The notes: generated by a model not told the origin, from the letters alone. Numbered from the stretch's first letter, positions 1 through 6,650 are shown. The stretch: 7,995 nucleotides of DNA from Deltaproteobacteria bacterium RBG_13_49_15 (GCA_001797695.1 MGQD01000164.1:10017-18011), one strand, 5' to 3'. Numbers and translations are program-made.

Positions 1-161
1 GGGCCAAGCCGGTCCCGGGTGATTCCAAGGCGGGAGAGAAGATGTTCGTCCATATACCCAAACTCGAGAAAGCAAAGCCCGTTTTTTCGGCGCGTCCGGT
101 TTCTGATCGCGGTCTCCGGAAGATGGTGTTCGAGATAGTCATGCATCGCAGCCGGTATCAT
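1..161 (-). CDS. N-terminal fragment of an unrecognised protein, cut by the window edge
   Basis: The reading frame opens with ATG at 161 and runs off the left end of the window, so only 53 codons are visible. The translation begins MIPAAMHDYLEHHLPE, continues with a strongly basic stretch (residues about 19-26, with several Arg and Lys), and then reads GLCFLEFGYMDEHLLSRLG. The start is supported by AAGGA at 172-176, ten bases upstream. A second Met at residue 6 has no ribosome site of its own. The gene follows the 415-residue gene after only 21 bases on the same strand, so it is very probably the last visible member of the traB-panB-orf415 transcript. I see no signal peptide or membrane segment in the visible part and do not recognise the family. 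The gap is short, the ribosome site is good and the frame stays open, so I think it is a real gene. Its function cannot be judged from this fragment. Confidence 0.6.
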   Translation of the reverse strand, partial: MIPAAMHDYLEHHLPETAIRNRTRRKNGLCFLEFGYMDEHLLSRLGITRDRLG

Positions 162-182
162 GGCGTTTTCATCCTTTTCCGA

Positions 183-1430
183 TCAATGAAGATGCTTTGC
201 GCTCACAACCGCAATCCCATTCCGGGTCAGGGCCTCGGCGGTTTTATTGAGCGAATTGTGTTTTTCAAGGTAATTTCGTTGCATGTCCTCCATTAGACCT
301 TTTTGGATGACCTGCTCCTTGGGAATGAAATAATCAAGGATGTCGGAGGGGTGACCCAATTGTTTTTCGGTCTCCGGATCCCCGCCTTCGTGTTTGGCGG
401 AAATATTGGGGACGTCGGCGGCAATTTCAACCAGCTCTTCCCGTCGATTGTACGGCTGGCGCACAATCGATTTCCAGGTTTCGGTGATGTGGTGTTCGAA
501 GCGAACCACATCCTCTAACCCGAAAGCCTTCCGGATAGCGTGGCTTGCCAGGATGGTATCGTTATTTACGGAATTGGAGAAATTGAGGCCGATCAGAGAT
601 GTTGTTCCGTCCTTTCGGGAAAGGAGTCGTGCAGCCATGAGCGTCCACAGGACGGCAAGCGGATTATCGTTTCCCATGAAAACGGAGATCTTGAACTCAT
701 TGTGTATTCCAAGCTTATGAAGCATGTATCCCAGAAAAACCGTTCCCGGATTGGTGTTCAGCACCTGCCGGATGCCGTATGTGGTGTAGTAGTGGAGATA
801 TTCGTCAAGCCATTTCATGGGGTAATCGTTGGGAGACCCGACCCCTCCGAAATACCCGGTGATTGTATCAGGGCCGCCCAAATGCACGTTGGAGCCGTCC
901 GTTCCCTTGGTGTCGAGCGTCTCCACATAGGATGCCCCGATGATCGACATTGCGGCCGCCACGGCAATAATATCGTCATCGGCGACCTGCTCCTTCATGT
1001 TCCGGACCCGGATGAACCGGCCGGGCATTAGCTGTCGTTGTTCAATAGCCTGCCTGGCCTCGGCGATGAGCCATGGAAAATACTGGAGTGCCGATATTTC
1101 CAAAGTCACCGCGTTTTTCTCATTGAACGCGCCGTTTTGGAAGTATTGTTTCCGATACTCGGATGTCCGGATAAACGCGTTTTTATCCCGTTGCTTTTTT
1201 AGCCAATTCAGGTCGGCGATATAAGGCGATTTTTTTTTCTTAAGTTCAACCAAAAGGTTTTTGAGCTTTCCGGCTTCAGCCGCTTTCCGGTTGATCTCTT
1301 TGGGCCCTCCGTATTTTTCAACGATTTTTAAAAGACCGTTGATCAGATCATTGCTCGGGTCCAGCAAAAACGCGTTAATTTCATCCAGCCGTTTTTTTGA
1401 AATTTTAAGGCGGGCTCGAAGATCGGACAT
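183..1430 (-). CDS. Conserved-looking 415-residue protein of unknown function, in the panB cluster
   Basis: This is a complete frame of 415 residues from ATG at 1430 to TGA at 183, with AAGGAG at 1437-1442 six bases before the start. No signal peptide or transmembrane segment is visible, so it is probably cytoplasmic. Residues 1-100 are charged and look mostly helical, with a Lys-rich run near 64-67. The centre looks like a folded enzyme core: an alternating hydrophobic segment (about 152-172), then a Gly/Asp/Thr-rich stretch (about 173-199, including TKGTDGSNVHLGGPDT and YFGGVGSPND), then FMGNDNP (251-257) and GLNFSNSVNND (281-291). Histidines cluster at FEHHITE (311-317), and SAKHEGGDPETE (345-356) follows. 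The pattern could suit an alpha/beta or TIM-barrel enzyme, and I considered a remote link to aminomutase alpha subunits. I cannot confirm either. It lies 44 bases after panB and 21 bases before the partial gene, which suggests co-transcription and perhaps a shared pathway. It is real as a gene; the function is unassigned. Confidence 0.85.
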   Translation of the reverse strand: MSDLRARLKISKKRLDEINAFLLDPSNDLINGLLKIVEKYGGPKEINRKAAEAGKLKNLLVELKKKKSPYIADLNWLKKQRDKNAFIRTSEYRKQYFQNGAFNEKNAVTLEISALQYFPWLIAEARQAIEQRQLMPGRFIRVRNMKEQVADDDIIAVAAAMSIIGASYVETLDTKGTDGSNVHLGGPDTITGYFGGVGSPNDYPMKWLDEYLHYYTTYGIRQVLNTNPGTVFLGYMLHKLGIHNEFKISVFMGNDNPLAVLWTLMAARLLSRKDGTTSLIGLNFSNSVNNDTILASHAIRKAFGLEDVVRFEHHITETWKSIVRQPYNRREELVEIAADVPNISAKHEGGDPETEKQLGHPSDILDYFIPKEQVIQKGLMEDMQRNYLEKHNSLNKTAEALTRNGIAVVSAKHLH

Positions 1431-1474
1431 GGCGTTCTCCTTATGTGTGTTAAAAATAGATTCGCTGCTGCCGA

Positions 1475-2332
1475 TCAGGCATACCGTTTGATCAACTCCG
1501 AAAATTTGGCTTCTTCACCCGGCAGCATATGGTAACAATTTTCATCTCTTGGGAATTTTTGGGTTTTTACATCCCAGACATATTCCTTGATGGCATTGGT
1601 GATGATTTCGGCCACATTGGCATAACGCTTGACGAATTTGGGGGTGAAGGCCGTAAAATGCCCGATAAGATCCGAAACGATGAGAAGCTGGCCGTCGCAC
1701 TCAAGACCGGCGCCGATGGATAACACCGGGATTCCGAGCTTTTTGGTGATAAACGCGGAAACTTCCGGTGGGACCGCTTCGATCAAAAGCATCTGAGCGC
1801 CCGCTGTTTCGACTGCCAGGGCATCCTCGATGACGAGTCCGGCTGAATCCGCCGTGCGCCCCTGGGCTTTGTGCCCGCCAAGCTGCCCTGTGCTCTGGGG
1901 GGTAAGCCCGATATGACCTATAACCACTACTCCGGCATCCACGATGGATCTGATTCGGGAGGCAATGCGCACCCCTCCTTCCAGCTTGATGGCGTCGACC
2001 CCCCCTTCCTTTAAAAAGCGGACCGCATTTTGTACCGCCTCTGAATCCGAAACCTGATAGCTCCCGAAAGGCATATCTCCGATCACAAACGTGCTTGGGG
2101 CGCCCCGCCGCACTGCTTCACAATGGGTGATGCATTGATCCATAGTGACCGGAATGGTGCCCGGATAACCGTAGACGCACATTCCAAGGGAATCGCCCAC
2201 AAGGATCATATCGATTCCGGCTGCTTCTGCAAATTGTGCCGTAGGAAAATCGTATGACGTAATCCATGCGATCTTTTGCCCTTCGGCTTTCATCTGACAA
2301 AATTCGTGGATCATGTATTTACGTTTTGACAT
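1475..2332 (-). CDS. panB: 3-methyl-2-oxobutanoate hydroxymethyltransferase (ketopantoate hydroxymethyltransferase) family
   Basis: PanB (EC 2.1.2.11) transfers a hydroxymethyl group from methylene-tetrahydrofolate to 2-oxoisovalerate, making ketopantoate for pantothenate and CoA. It is a cytoplasmic (beta/alpha)8 enzyme. The 285-residue product has the usual family length. Its hallmarks are in order: VGDSLGM (45-51, metal ligand Asp47), GDMPFGSYQVS (85-95, metal ligand Asp86), IKLEGG (115-120, Lys116 and Glu118), GHIGLTPQ (139-146), GGHKAQGRT (152-160), IEAVP (184-188, Glu185 at the catalytic-base position), SIGAG (206-210), DGQLLIVSDLIG (213-224) and PKFVKRYANV (231-240). Roles are by alignment from memory to E. 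coli PanB. The start is ATG at 2332 behind a strong AAGGAGGT. An in-frame TTG at 2350 would place that ribosome site inside the gene. The gene starts 14 bases after the traB-like gene. Oddly, the loop after GDSLGM reads CVYGYPGTIPVT, where typical PanB reads something like VVLGYDSTLPVT. No panC or panD is in view, so it could be a divergent paralogue. Confidence 0.9.
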   Translation of the reverse strand: MSKRKYMIHEFCQMKAEGQKIAWITSYDFPTAQFAEAAGIDMILVGDSLGMCVYGYPGTIPVTMDQCITHCEAVRRGAPSTFVIGDMPFGSYQVSDSEAVQNAVRFLKEGGVDAIKLEGGVRIASRIRSIVDAGVVVIGHIGLTPQSTGQLGGHKAQGRTADSAGLVIEDALAVETAGAQMLLIEAVPPEVSAFITKKLGIPVLSIGAGLECDGQLLIVSDLIGHFTAFTPKFVKRYANVAEIITNAIKEYVWDVKTQKFPRDENCYHMLPGEEAKFSELIKRYA

Positions 2333-2335
2333 GGG

Positions 2336-2343
2336 ACCTCCTT
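2336..2343 (-). promoter_or_regulatory. Strong ribosome binding site deciding the panB start
   Basis: The minus strand reads AAGGAGGT here, a near-complete complement to the 16S rRNA tail, three bases before ATG at 2332. It rules out the longer TTG start at 2350, which would translate through it and overlap the end of the upstream gene. Confidence 0.8.
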
Positions 2344-2346
2344 GTT

Positions 2347-3513
2347 TCAAAGCACCCTGATCATCATGGGAAGAGCTACCAATGTGCCAAGGGCGCTACC
2401 CAGGTTGGTGAAGATGATTACCAGAAGAATATGGGTTACCCGATTTTGCCAAAAACCTCTAACGGAGAGGATATCATCCGGGATATTCTGGAAATCCTTG
2501 ACTTTCGGACGCCTTAGAAACGCTTCCACCATTCCTGAAATCCAGCCGGCCGCAATCATCGGATGGATGGAAGTCAGGGGTGCGGCAAGAATGGAAGATA
2601 ATATGGAATATGGATGGGCCAGGGCCGCCGCAGCGCCAAGACCTGCCAGGAATCCTGTTACTAAAACCCATTTTGTGATCATCTCTTTCCCGGTTGCAGC
2701 CCCGCCGTAAAAGAAGCCGGCGATAAAGAGGGTAAGAACCAGAACCGGTAAAATCCATTTCCAAAGTCCATGACTCATCCGTTTTTGAGGAATGCTCTCA
2801 AGGGCGGCCACATCGATTTCTTCGTTCCAGCACGAACGGATCCCGGGCAGATGGCCGGCTCCGATAACGGCAACGATTTTCTTCCCCGGTGCATTGCGGA
2901 TAGAATAGGCGAGATATCGGTCCCTCTCGTCGATCAATATCTGTCGAAGTGCAGGAAGCTTTTTTCCGACATCCAAAAGAAAGGATTGAATCATATCCTC
3001 CTGCTTCATCTGTTCGATGTCCTTTTCGGTGATCGTTTCCGCTTCGCTGATAGAGAGAATGAGTTGAATGAGGAGCTTGATTTTGTCCCATGTCCCCATG
3101 GCATGCCAGACCCGCATCAGTGTCGTCCGGATATTCCGATCCGCAAGGTGAATCCTTGCCCCTACCGATTCCGCGGTTTTGATGGCGGAAAGCATTTCCT
3201 CGCCCGGCCTGACTCCGAGTTTATTGGCCACTCTTTTCTGGAATGACGCCAGCAGGAGATTGAGCATCAGCAGGCCGGTCTTTTTTTCCCGGATCACCTT
3301 AAAAATATCGGTCTCTTCCCACTTCTTACGTTGAGTGATTGCCTGGTATCTGGATTCACAAAGCTCGACCGCAACAGTGTCGGGCTTTTCGGTTTCGATC
3401 ACGGATTGAACGAGGTGAGCGCTCTCTTTTGAAACATGGGCGGTTCCGAGAAGAAGGATCTCCTTGCCGTCGGATAATATGCGATGGGTTAAGCCGTTTT
3501 CTTTAATTTCCAT
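2347..3513 (-). CDS. TraB/GumN-superfamily protein with C-terminal membrane domain
   Basis: The 388-residue product matches the TraB family (annotated as TraB determinant or pheromone-shutdown protein; related to the Tiki/GumN metalloprotease-like fold). The N-terminal domain carries the family signatures: LLGTAHVSKES (21-31, GxxH motif), VAVELCESR (47-55), HLADRNIRTTLMR (122-134) and VAVIGAGHLPGI (214-225, second GxxH motif). The Glu and His of these motifs are proposed metal-site residues in the superfamily. The C-terminal part holds about four membrane segments (about 253-271, 282-299, 303-330, 360-386), with the family-typical HPYSILSSILAAPLTSIHP between the second and third. The soluble domain therefore sits on an inner-membrane anchor. 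The start ATG at 3513 lacks a clear Shine-Dalgarno, but no other Met is close. It is the first gene of the minus-strand cluster, 14 bases ahead of panB. The physiological substrate is unknown for bacterial members. Nothing here indicates a conjugative element, so the TraB name should not be read as plasmid transfer. Confidence 0.88.
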   Translation of the reverse strand: MEIKENGLTHRILSDGKEILLLGTAHVSKESAHLVQSVIETEKPDTVAVELCESRYQAITQRKKWEETDIFKVIREKKTGLLMLNLLLASFQKRVANKLGVRPGEEMLSAIKTAESVGARIHLADRNIRTTLMRVWHAMGTWDKIKLLIQLILSISEAETITEKDIEQMKQEDMIQSFLLDVGKKLPALRQILIDERDRYLAYSIRNAPGKKIVAVIGAGHLPGIRSCWNEEIDVAALESIPQKRMSHGLWKWILPVLVLTLFIAGFFYGGAATGKEMITKWVLVTGFLAGLGAAAALAHPYSILSSILAAPLTSIHPMIAAGWISGMVEAFLRRPKVKDFQNIPDDILSVRGFWQNRVTHILLVIIFTNLGSALGTLVALPMMIRVL

Positions 3514-3633
3514 GATATTCTAATACAAGGGCTCTGCTTTTTTTGTGAACCGAAACAGCGAGCGCATTCTTCGCTGCTTGCGGCGTGGAGTTTCAATTCA
3601 TCGATTCGGCTTTTTATTTTACAAACCGGTTGG

Positions 3634-3662
3634 AAGATATTACATATACATTTGAAGTTCAA
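3634..3662 (-). promoter_or_regulatory. Possible weak promoter for the traB-panB cluster
   Basis: On the minus strand TTGAAC (3657-3662) is followed after 17 bases by TATCTT (3634-3639). Each hexamer matches the sigma70 consensus at 4 of 6 bases. Transcription would begin near 3627 and leave a leader of about 115 bases before the start at 3513. That leader contains a short hairpin (arms CAGCGA 3556-3561 and TCGCTG 3571-3576). The match is weak and position is the main support. Confidence 0.25.
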
Positions 3663-3680
3663 GACCGGAATCCGAATAAA
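3652..3680 (+). promoter_or_regulatory. Possible weak promoter for the 139-residue protein gene
   Basis: TTGAAG (3652-3657), a 17-base spacer and AATAAA (3675-3680) give 4 of 6 matches in each hexamer. The expected transcript start is near 3687, about 23 bases before ATG at 3710. The -35 element overlaps that of the opposite-direction candidate within the palindrome TTGAAGTTCAA (3652-3662). Confidence 0.3.
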
Positions 3681-3709
3681 AGGGATAACAAGAACGGTAC
3701 GTATGATCA

Positions 3710-4129
3710 ATGAAGGTATATGATGACATTTTTTCATGGGAAGGGTGGGGAGGTCCGTTAAAACTGGGAAGCGGAAAGTGCAAGTTGCGGATTTTTGACC
3801 TTACCCGGAGAAAAACAGGGAAGGGGCTGACCCACCTTAGGCCGATAATCATTGTGGCTTCCGATATACCGGAAAGCCGGATGTCGATCAGGAGCTGCGC
3901 CGGGCATATCGCAACCCGTGTTGCCGAATTATTTAGGATCAATCATGATCGCATGATGTATATCGAGTATTATCCGGCCCAAAGATATGGAGAGAACCAG
4001 GAGCACCTTATTCCGGAGCGATATGACGTCGTGGAATTTACCTGGTATGGCGACAAAGCGATCAAGCCGGTTTGGCGGAATTTAAACCCTCCCTTGCTTG
4101 ATACGATTAAGGAATTTCTGGAGGTTTGA
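3710..4129 (+). CDS. Small conserved-type hypothetical protein, 139 residues
   Basis: A complete frame runs from ATG at 3710 to TGA at 4129. An in-frame stop lies at 3704-3706, so this is the earliest possible ATG. The ribosome site is weak. The product is soluble-looking, with no signal peptide or membrane helix, and is rich in aromatic residues (FSWEGWGG 8-15, YIEYYPAQRYG 84-94, FTWYGD 110-115, VWRNLNPP 121-128). Other clear blocks are LRPIIIVASDIPESRMS (43-59), RSCAGHIATRVAELF (61-75, probably a helix with Cys63 and His66) and LIPERYDVVEF (100-110). I have the impression of similar short proteins in Desulfobacterota genomes but know no function for them. The gene stands alone on its strand, with divergent traB upstream and a convergent lipoprotein gene downstream. 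The opposite frame over part of this region looks like a shadow: it would overlap most of this gene and gives a low-complexity, Pro/Ser-rich product. Confidence 0.78.
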   Translation: MKVYDDIFSWEGWGGPLKLGSGKCKLRIFDLTRRKTGKGLTHLRPIIIVASDIPESRMSIRSCAGHIATRVAELFRINHDRMMYIEYYPAQRYGENQEHLIPERYDVVEFTWYGDKAIKPVWRNLNPPLLDTIKEFLEV

Positions 4130-4133
4130 TAGT

Positions 4134-4226
4134 ATGGGAGATGTTAACATCGAGGAGCGATTGACCGAGACAATCCCTAGTCGCATCGCTTTCCTAAAGC
4201 GGCTTTTTCCATGTAATAGGGGATAA
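4134..4226 (+). CDS. Possible 30-residue small ORF or gene remnant
   Basis: ATG at 4134 lies four bases after the stop of the 139-residue gene, with GAGG at 4121-4124 nine bases upstream. The frame reads MGDVNIEERLTETIPSRIAF and ends LKRLFPCNRG before TAA at 4224-4226. It looks like a plausible start of a protein rather than random sequence: an acidic beginning, then a basic amphipathic segment. However, its second half overlaps the 3' end of the convergent lipoprotein gene (stop at 4177). It could be a translationally coupled small protein, the stump of a decayed gene, or chance. Confidence 0.2.
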   Translation: MGDVNIEERLTETIPSRIAFLKRLFPCNRG

Positions 4227-5130
4227 GCTGATGAAAGGGATCCAAATGGCATGCCGTTTTTTCACAGGCCTTTTCGAGTTGATCTGTGAGTTCTTCAACT
4301 TTTTCCTTGTTTCCTAAAAGCGCATGGACCATCATACTCCGTTTGAAGTGGCTGACGGCGAGGGCGACGTCGTCGTTTCGGAGATACAAATCAGCAAGAA
4401 TGCTCAAATCATCTGCAATCCCTGCCACGTATCCGGATAAGCGATCTGCTTCCAAAGCAGTTTTCATCCGTTCAATGGCCTTATCGGTTTTCCCCGTTTC
4501 CAATAGAAGTTGACCGAGGGCGGCATTGGCCAGGGCGGTATCTGAATAATTTATGGGGTCGGCGTGTCCGACCGCCTGATACAGAAGCGCCTCAGCTTTC
4601 CGGAGCTCTCCTTTCCGTTTCAGCAAAATGGCATTACGGGTCATCAGGGAAATCGATCGGATATTTCGTCTCCCGGCGATTTTCGAGGCCGCCTCAAGGG
4701 AATCGGCGGCTTCCTCCAGCCGGTCTGCTTCGATCAGTGCGGCGGCCTTATTTGCAAGAGCTTGAATGGCGCCCGGATCATCCTGGATTTCGGCATAAAT
4801 TCGCGCTGCATCATTAAAAAATAGGATGGAGGTGGCGATATCTCCATCATCCCGGTAGATGTTCCCGATATTGTTCAAGCTCATGGCAATTCCATTTTGG
4901 TGATCGCCAAGGGTAAATGCTTCAAATGCCCTGAAGAAAGACTCCATTGCGCGCCGGCGGCACCCTTTTTGATACCAGTTCGTTCCTTTTGTAATCTCTT
5001 GCATTCCTGAAACCAACGATTCAGGATTTTTCGTTGCCGTCTTTGTTCCGGCACAGGCGAAAAAAAACAAGACGATCATAACAATTGCAAATCGTTTTAT
5101 TGAGCAAAATGCTTCTGAACATGACAACAT
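4177..5130 (-). CDS. TPR-repeat lipoprotein, probably periplasm-facing
   Basis: The 317-residue product begins MLSCSEAFCSIKRFAIVMIV, continues LFFFACAG and has Cys26 at the end of a hydrophobic core. This is a plausible, slightly atypical lipobox (Phe-Phe-Ala-Cys), so the mature protein is probably lipid-anchored. The remainder is helical and fits about six tetratricopeptide-like repeats (near 51-85, 85-118, 122-155, 162-195, 201-233 and 241-275), with typical Ala/Gly/Tyr spacing such as LNNIGNIYRDDGDIATSILFF and ALGQLLLETGKTDKAIERM. TPR lipoproteins usually serve as protein-interaction scaffolds at the envelope; the partner is unknown. Two paired cysteines near 289 and 294 could form a disulfide. 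The start is ATG at 5130, with AAAGGGG at 5137-5143 six bases upstream. An in-frame ATG at 5193 lies inside the promoter at 5170-5198 and is unlikely. The gene is transcribed divergently from pncB and convergently with the 139-residue gene. Confidence 0.85.
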   Translation of the reverse strand: MLSCSEAFCSIKRFAIVMIVLFFFACAGTKTATKNPESLVSGMQEITKGTNWYQKGCRRRAMESFFRAFEAFTLGDHQNGIAMSLNNIGNIYRDDGDIATSILFFNDAARIYAEIQDDPGAIQALANKAAALIEADRLEEAADSLEAASKIAGRRNIRSISLMTRNAILLKRKGELRKAEALLYQAVGHADPINYSDTALANAALGQLLLETGKTDKAIERMKTALEADRLSGYVAGIADDLSILADLYLRNDDVALAVSHFKRSMMVHALLGNKEKVEELTDQLEKACEKTACHLDPFHQLIPYYMEKAALGKRCD

Positions 5131-5169
5131 GGAAGACCCCTTTCTCAACTTGTGAAGACCGCAGTTCTT

Positions 5170-5198
5170 TTTATACATGCAAAGGAAAGACAAGTCAA
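5170..5198 (-). promoter_or_regulatory. Sigma70-type promoter for the TPR lipoprotein
   Basis: On the minus strand TTGACT (5193-5198) and TATAAA (5170-5175) are separated by exactly 17 bases, with 5 of 6 consensus matches in each. The predicted start of transcription, near 5163, gives a leader of about 33 bases to ATG at 5130. Confidence 0.65.
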
Positions 5199-5235
5199 AA
5201 TTCTCATTTCTTTTTCGGCGCCCTTTCCAACGATT

Positions 5236-5265
5236 TTGACATCAATCGGTTATTTCTGTAATAAT
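5236..5265 (+). promoter_or_regulatory. Sigma70-type promoter for pncB
   Basis: A perfect TTGACA (5236-5241) is followed after 18 bases by AATAAT (5260-5265, 5 of 6 matches). Transcription would begin near 5272, giving a leader of about 50 bases. It faces away from the lipoprotein promoter, with 37 bases between the two -35 elements, enough for a shared regulator site. No clear operator palindrome is visible there. Confidence 0.6.
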
Positions 5266-5321
5266 GGAATAAAACAAAAGAATATCGGATACCGGAGCGA
5301 CAAGGTAAGGCATTGGAACGG

Positions 5322-6650
5322 ATGCATCGAGCGGGACCTCTTTTTACGGATCTGTATGAACTCACCATGGCGGCATGTTATCACTCGCTTGAAATGTTTT
5401 CAAAAGCCACCTTTTCCTTGTTTATCCGTGCTTATCCACCCAAACGCAATTATTTTGTTGCCGCTGGGCTTGAAGATGCCCTGAGGGAGTTGGAATCGTA
5501 TCGGTTTTATCCTGAAGAGTTGGACTTTCTTGCATCCACACGCCGGTTTCCGGATAACTTTTTATCCTACCTCGAGCACTTTCGGTTTTCCGGCATGATT
5601 TACGCACTCCCGGAAGGGAGCATTTTTTTTACAAATGAGCCGATTCTGGAAGTGAGCGCACCAATTATTGAATCCCAAATTCTTGAAACGTATCTGCTGA
5701 ATACGATCGGCTTCCAAACACTGATCGCATCAAAAGCAGCCAGGTGTGTTTACGCAGCTCAAAACCGTCCTCTGATTGACTTTTCCCTTCGCAGGGTTCA
5801 GGGGTTGGATGCTGGGCAAAAAGTGGCCAGAAGCACTTATATTGCGGGTTTTGAAGGGACAAGCAATGTTTTGGCCGGCAAAATATACGGAATCCCCATA
5901 TCCGGGACTATGGCTCATTCGTTCGTAATGGCCTTTGATTCGGAACTGGAAGCATTCATGGCATTTTCGAACCTGTTCCCGAAGAATACCGTTCTCCTGA
6001 TTGATACGTATGATACGGTAAAAGGAGCCCACCTTGCGGTTTTAGTCGCTAAAAAGATGGAAGCACAGGGAGAGGCACTTAACGGTGTGCGTTTAGACAG
6101 CGGGGATTATGTGAAATTAAGCAACCAGGTGCGCCGCATTTTGGATGAAGCCGGTCATCCGAATGTTAAAATTATTGCAACCGGGGGTTTCGATGAAACA
6201 AAAATCACAGACCTTCTTGCAAGAGGCGCCGCGATCGATGCCTTCGGCGTAGGAACAAAGATGGGTGTTTCATCCGATGCTCCATATCTGGATATCGTCT
6301 ATAAAATGGTCCATTACAATGGCCGGGATGTTCGGAAACTGAGCCCAGGTAAAAAAACACTGGCCGGGGAGAAACAGATCTTCAGAAAAAAAGATGAGAA
6401 GGGGCGTTTTAAGGAGGACGTTCTGGGACTAAGGGGAGAAACCGTCGGCGACGCTGATCCGCTTTTGGAAAAGGTGATGGAGGATGGGAAGATCCTTTGC
6501 CCTCATCCGTCCCTCATCCGGATTCGGGAGCATTTTAAGAAAGACTTTTCAGGTCTTCCTGAAAAATACCGATCCCTCTCACGCAGGAATTTCTATCCGG
6601 TTACATTAAGTGCACGCTTTCGCGCGCTTCAGGATCCAATCAATAAATAG
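5322..6650 (+). CDS. pncB: Nicotinate phosphoribosyltransferase, type 2 (NAD salvage)
   Basis: The enzyme (EC 6.3.4.21) couples nicotinate and PRPP to nicotinate mononucleotide, with ATP hydrolysis, in the cytoplasmic Preiss-Handler route to NAD. The 442-residue product resembles the B. subtilis-type enzyme more than the E. coli PncB branch. Visible marks are FTDLYELTM at the N-terminus (8-16), the PRPP/nicotinate-site block IDFSLRRVQGLDAG (152-165), GFEGTSN (176-182), SGTMAHSF (194-201, His199 at the position phosphorylated during catalysis), LLIDTYDT (225-232), VRLDSGDY (256-263), IIATGGFDE (284-292) and FGVGTKMGVSSDAP (308-321). All key elements appear intact. Start choice: TTG at 5313 has AAGG seven bases upstream, while ATG at 5322 has AAGG (5307-5310) eleven bases upstream. 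I prefer the ATG, but only three residues differ. It has its own promoter, runs divergently from the lipoprotein gene, and is followed by the convergent regulator gene with 66 bases between their stop codons. Confidence 0.95.
   Translation: MHRAGPLFTDLYELTMAACYHSLEMFSKATFSLFIRAYPPKRNYFVAAGLEDALRELESYRFYPEELDFLASTRRFPDNFLSYLEHFRFSGMIYALPEGSIFFTNEPILEVSAPIIESQILETYLLNTIGFQTLIASKAARCVYAAQNRPLIDFSLRRVQGLDAGQKVARSTYIAGFEGTSNVLAGKIYGIPISGTMAHSFVMAFDSELEAFMAFSNLFPKNTVLLIDTYDTVKGAHLAVLVAKKMEAQGEALNGVRLDSGDYVKLSNQVRRILDEAGHPNVKIIATGGFDETKITDLLARGAAIDAFGVGTKMGVSSDAPYLDIVYKMVHYNGRDVRKLSPGKKTLAGEKQIFRKKDEKGRFKEDVLGLRGETVGDADPLLEKVMEDGKILCPHPSLIRIREHFKKDFSGLPEKYRSLSRRNFYPVTLSARFRALQDPINK

Noticed and set aside
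540..1031. 163-codon plus-strand frame opposite orf415
   Set aside because: It lies wholly antisense to a well-supported gene, has no good ribosome site, and its product has no recognisable domain. It is a shadow frame.
2770..3246. 158-codon plus-strand frame opposite the traB-like gene
   Set aside because: The minus strand carries clear TraB-family motifs over the same bases. This frame is Pro/Arg/Phe-rich shadow coding.
2347..3513. The TraB name as a sign of a conjugative plasmid
   Set aside because: The family is widespread in chromosomes and no transfer, replication or mobility gene is in the window.
3640..3942. 100-codon minus-strand frame overlapping the 139-residue gene
   Set aside because: It overlaps most of the better-composed plus-strand gene, and its product looks low in structure, with no motif.
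4156..4190. Inverted repeat AGCGAT / ATCGCT between the convergent genes
   Set aside because: The arms are six bases with a 23-base loop and only three T residues after it. This is too weak for a terminator call.
5131..5193. Longer N-terminus of the TPR lipoprotein starting at 5193
   Set aside because: It would put the start codon in the -35 element of a strong promoter and place 21 polar residues before the signal peptide. ATG at 5130 has a good ribosome site.
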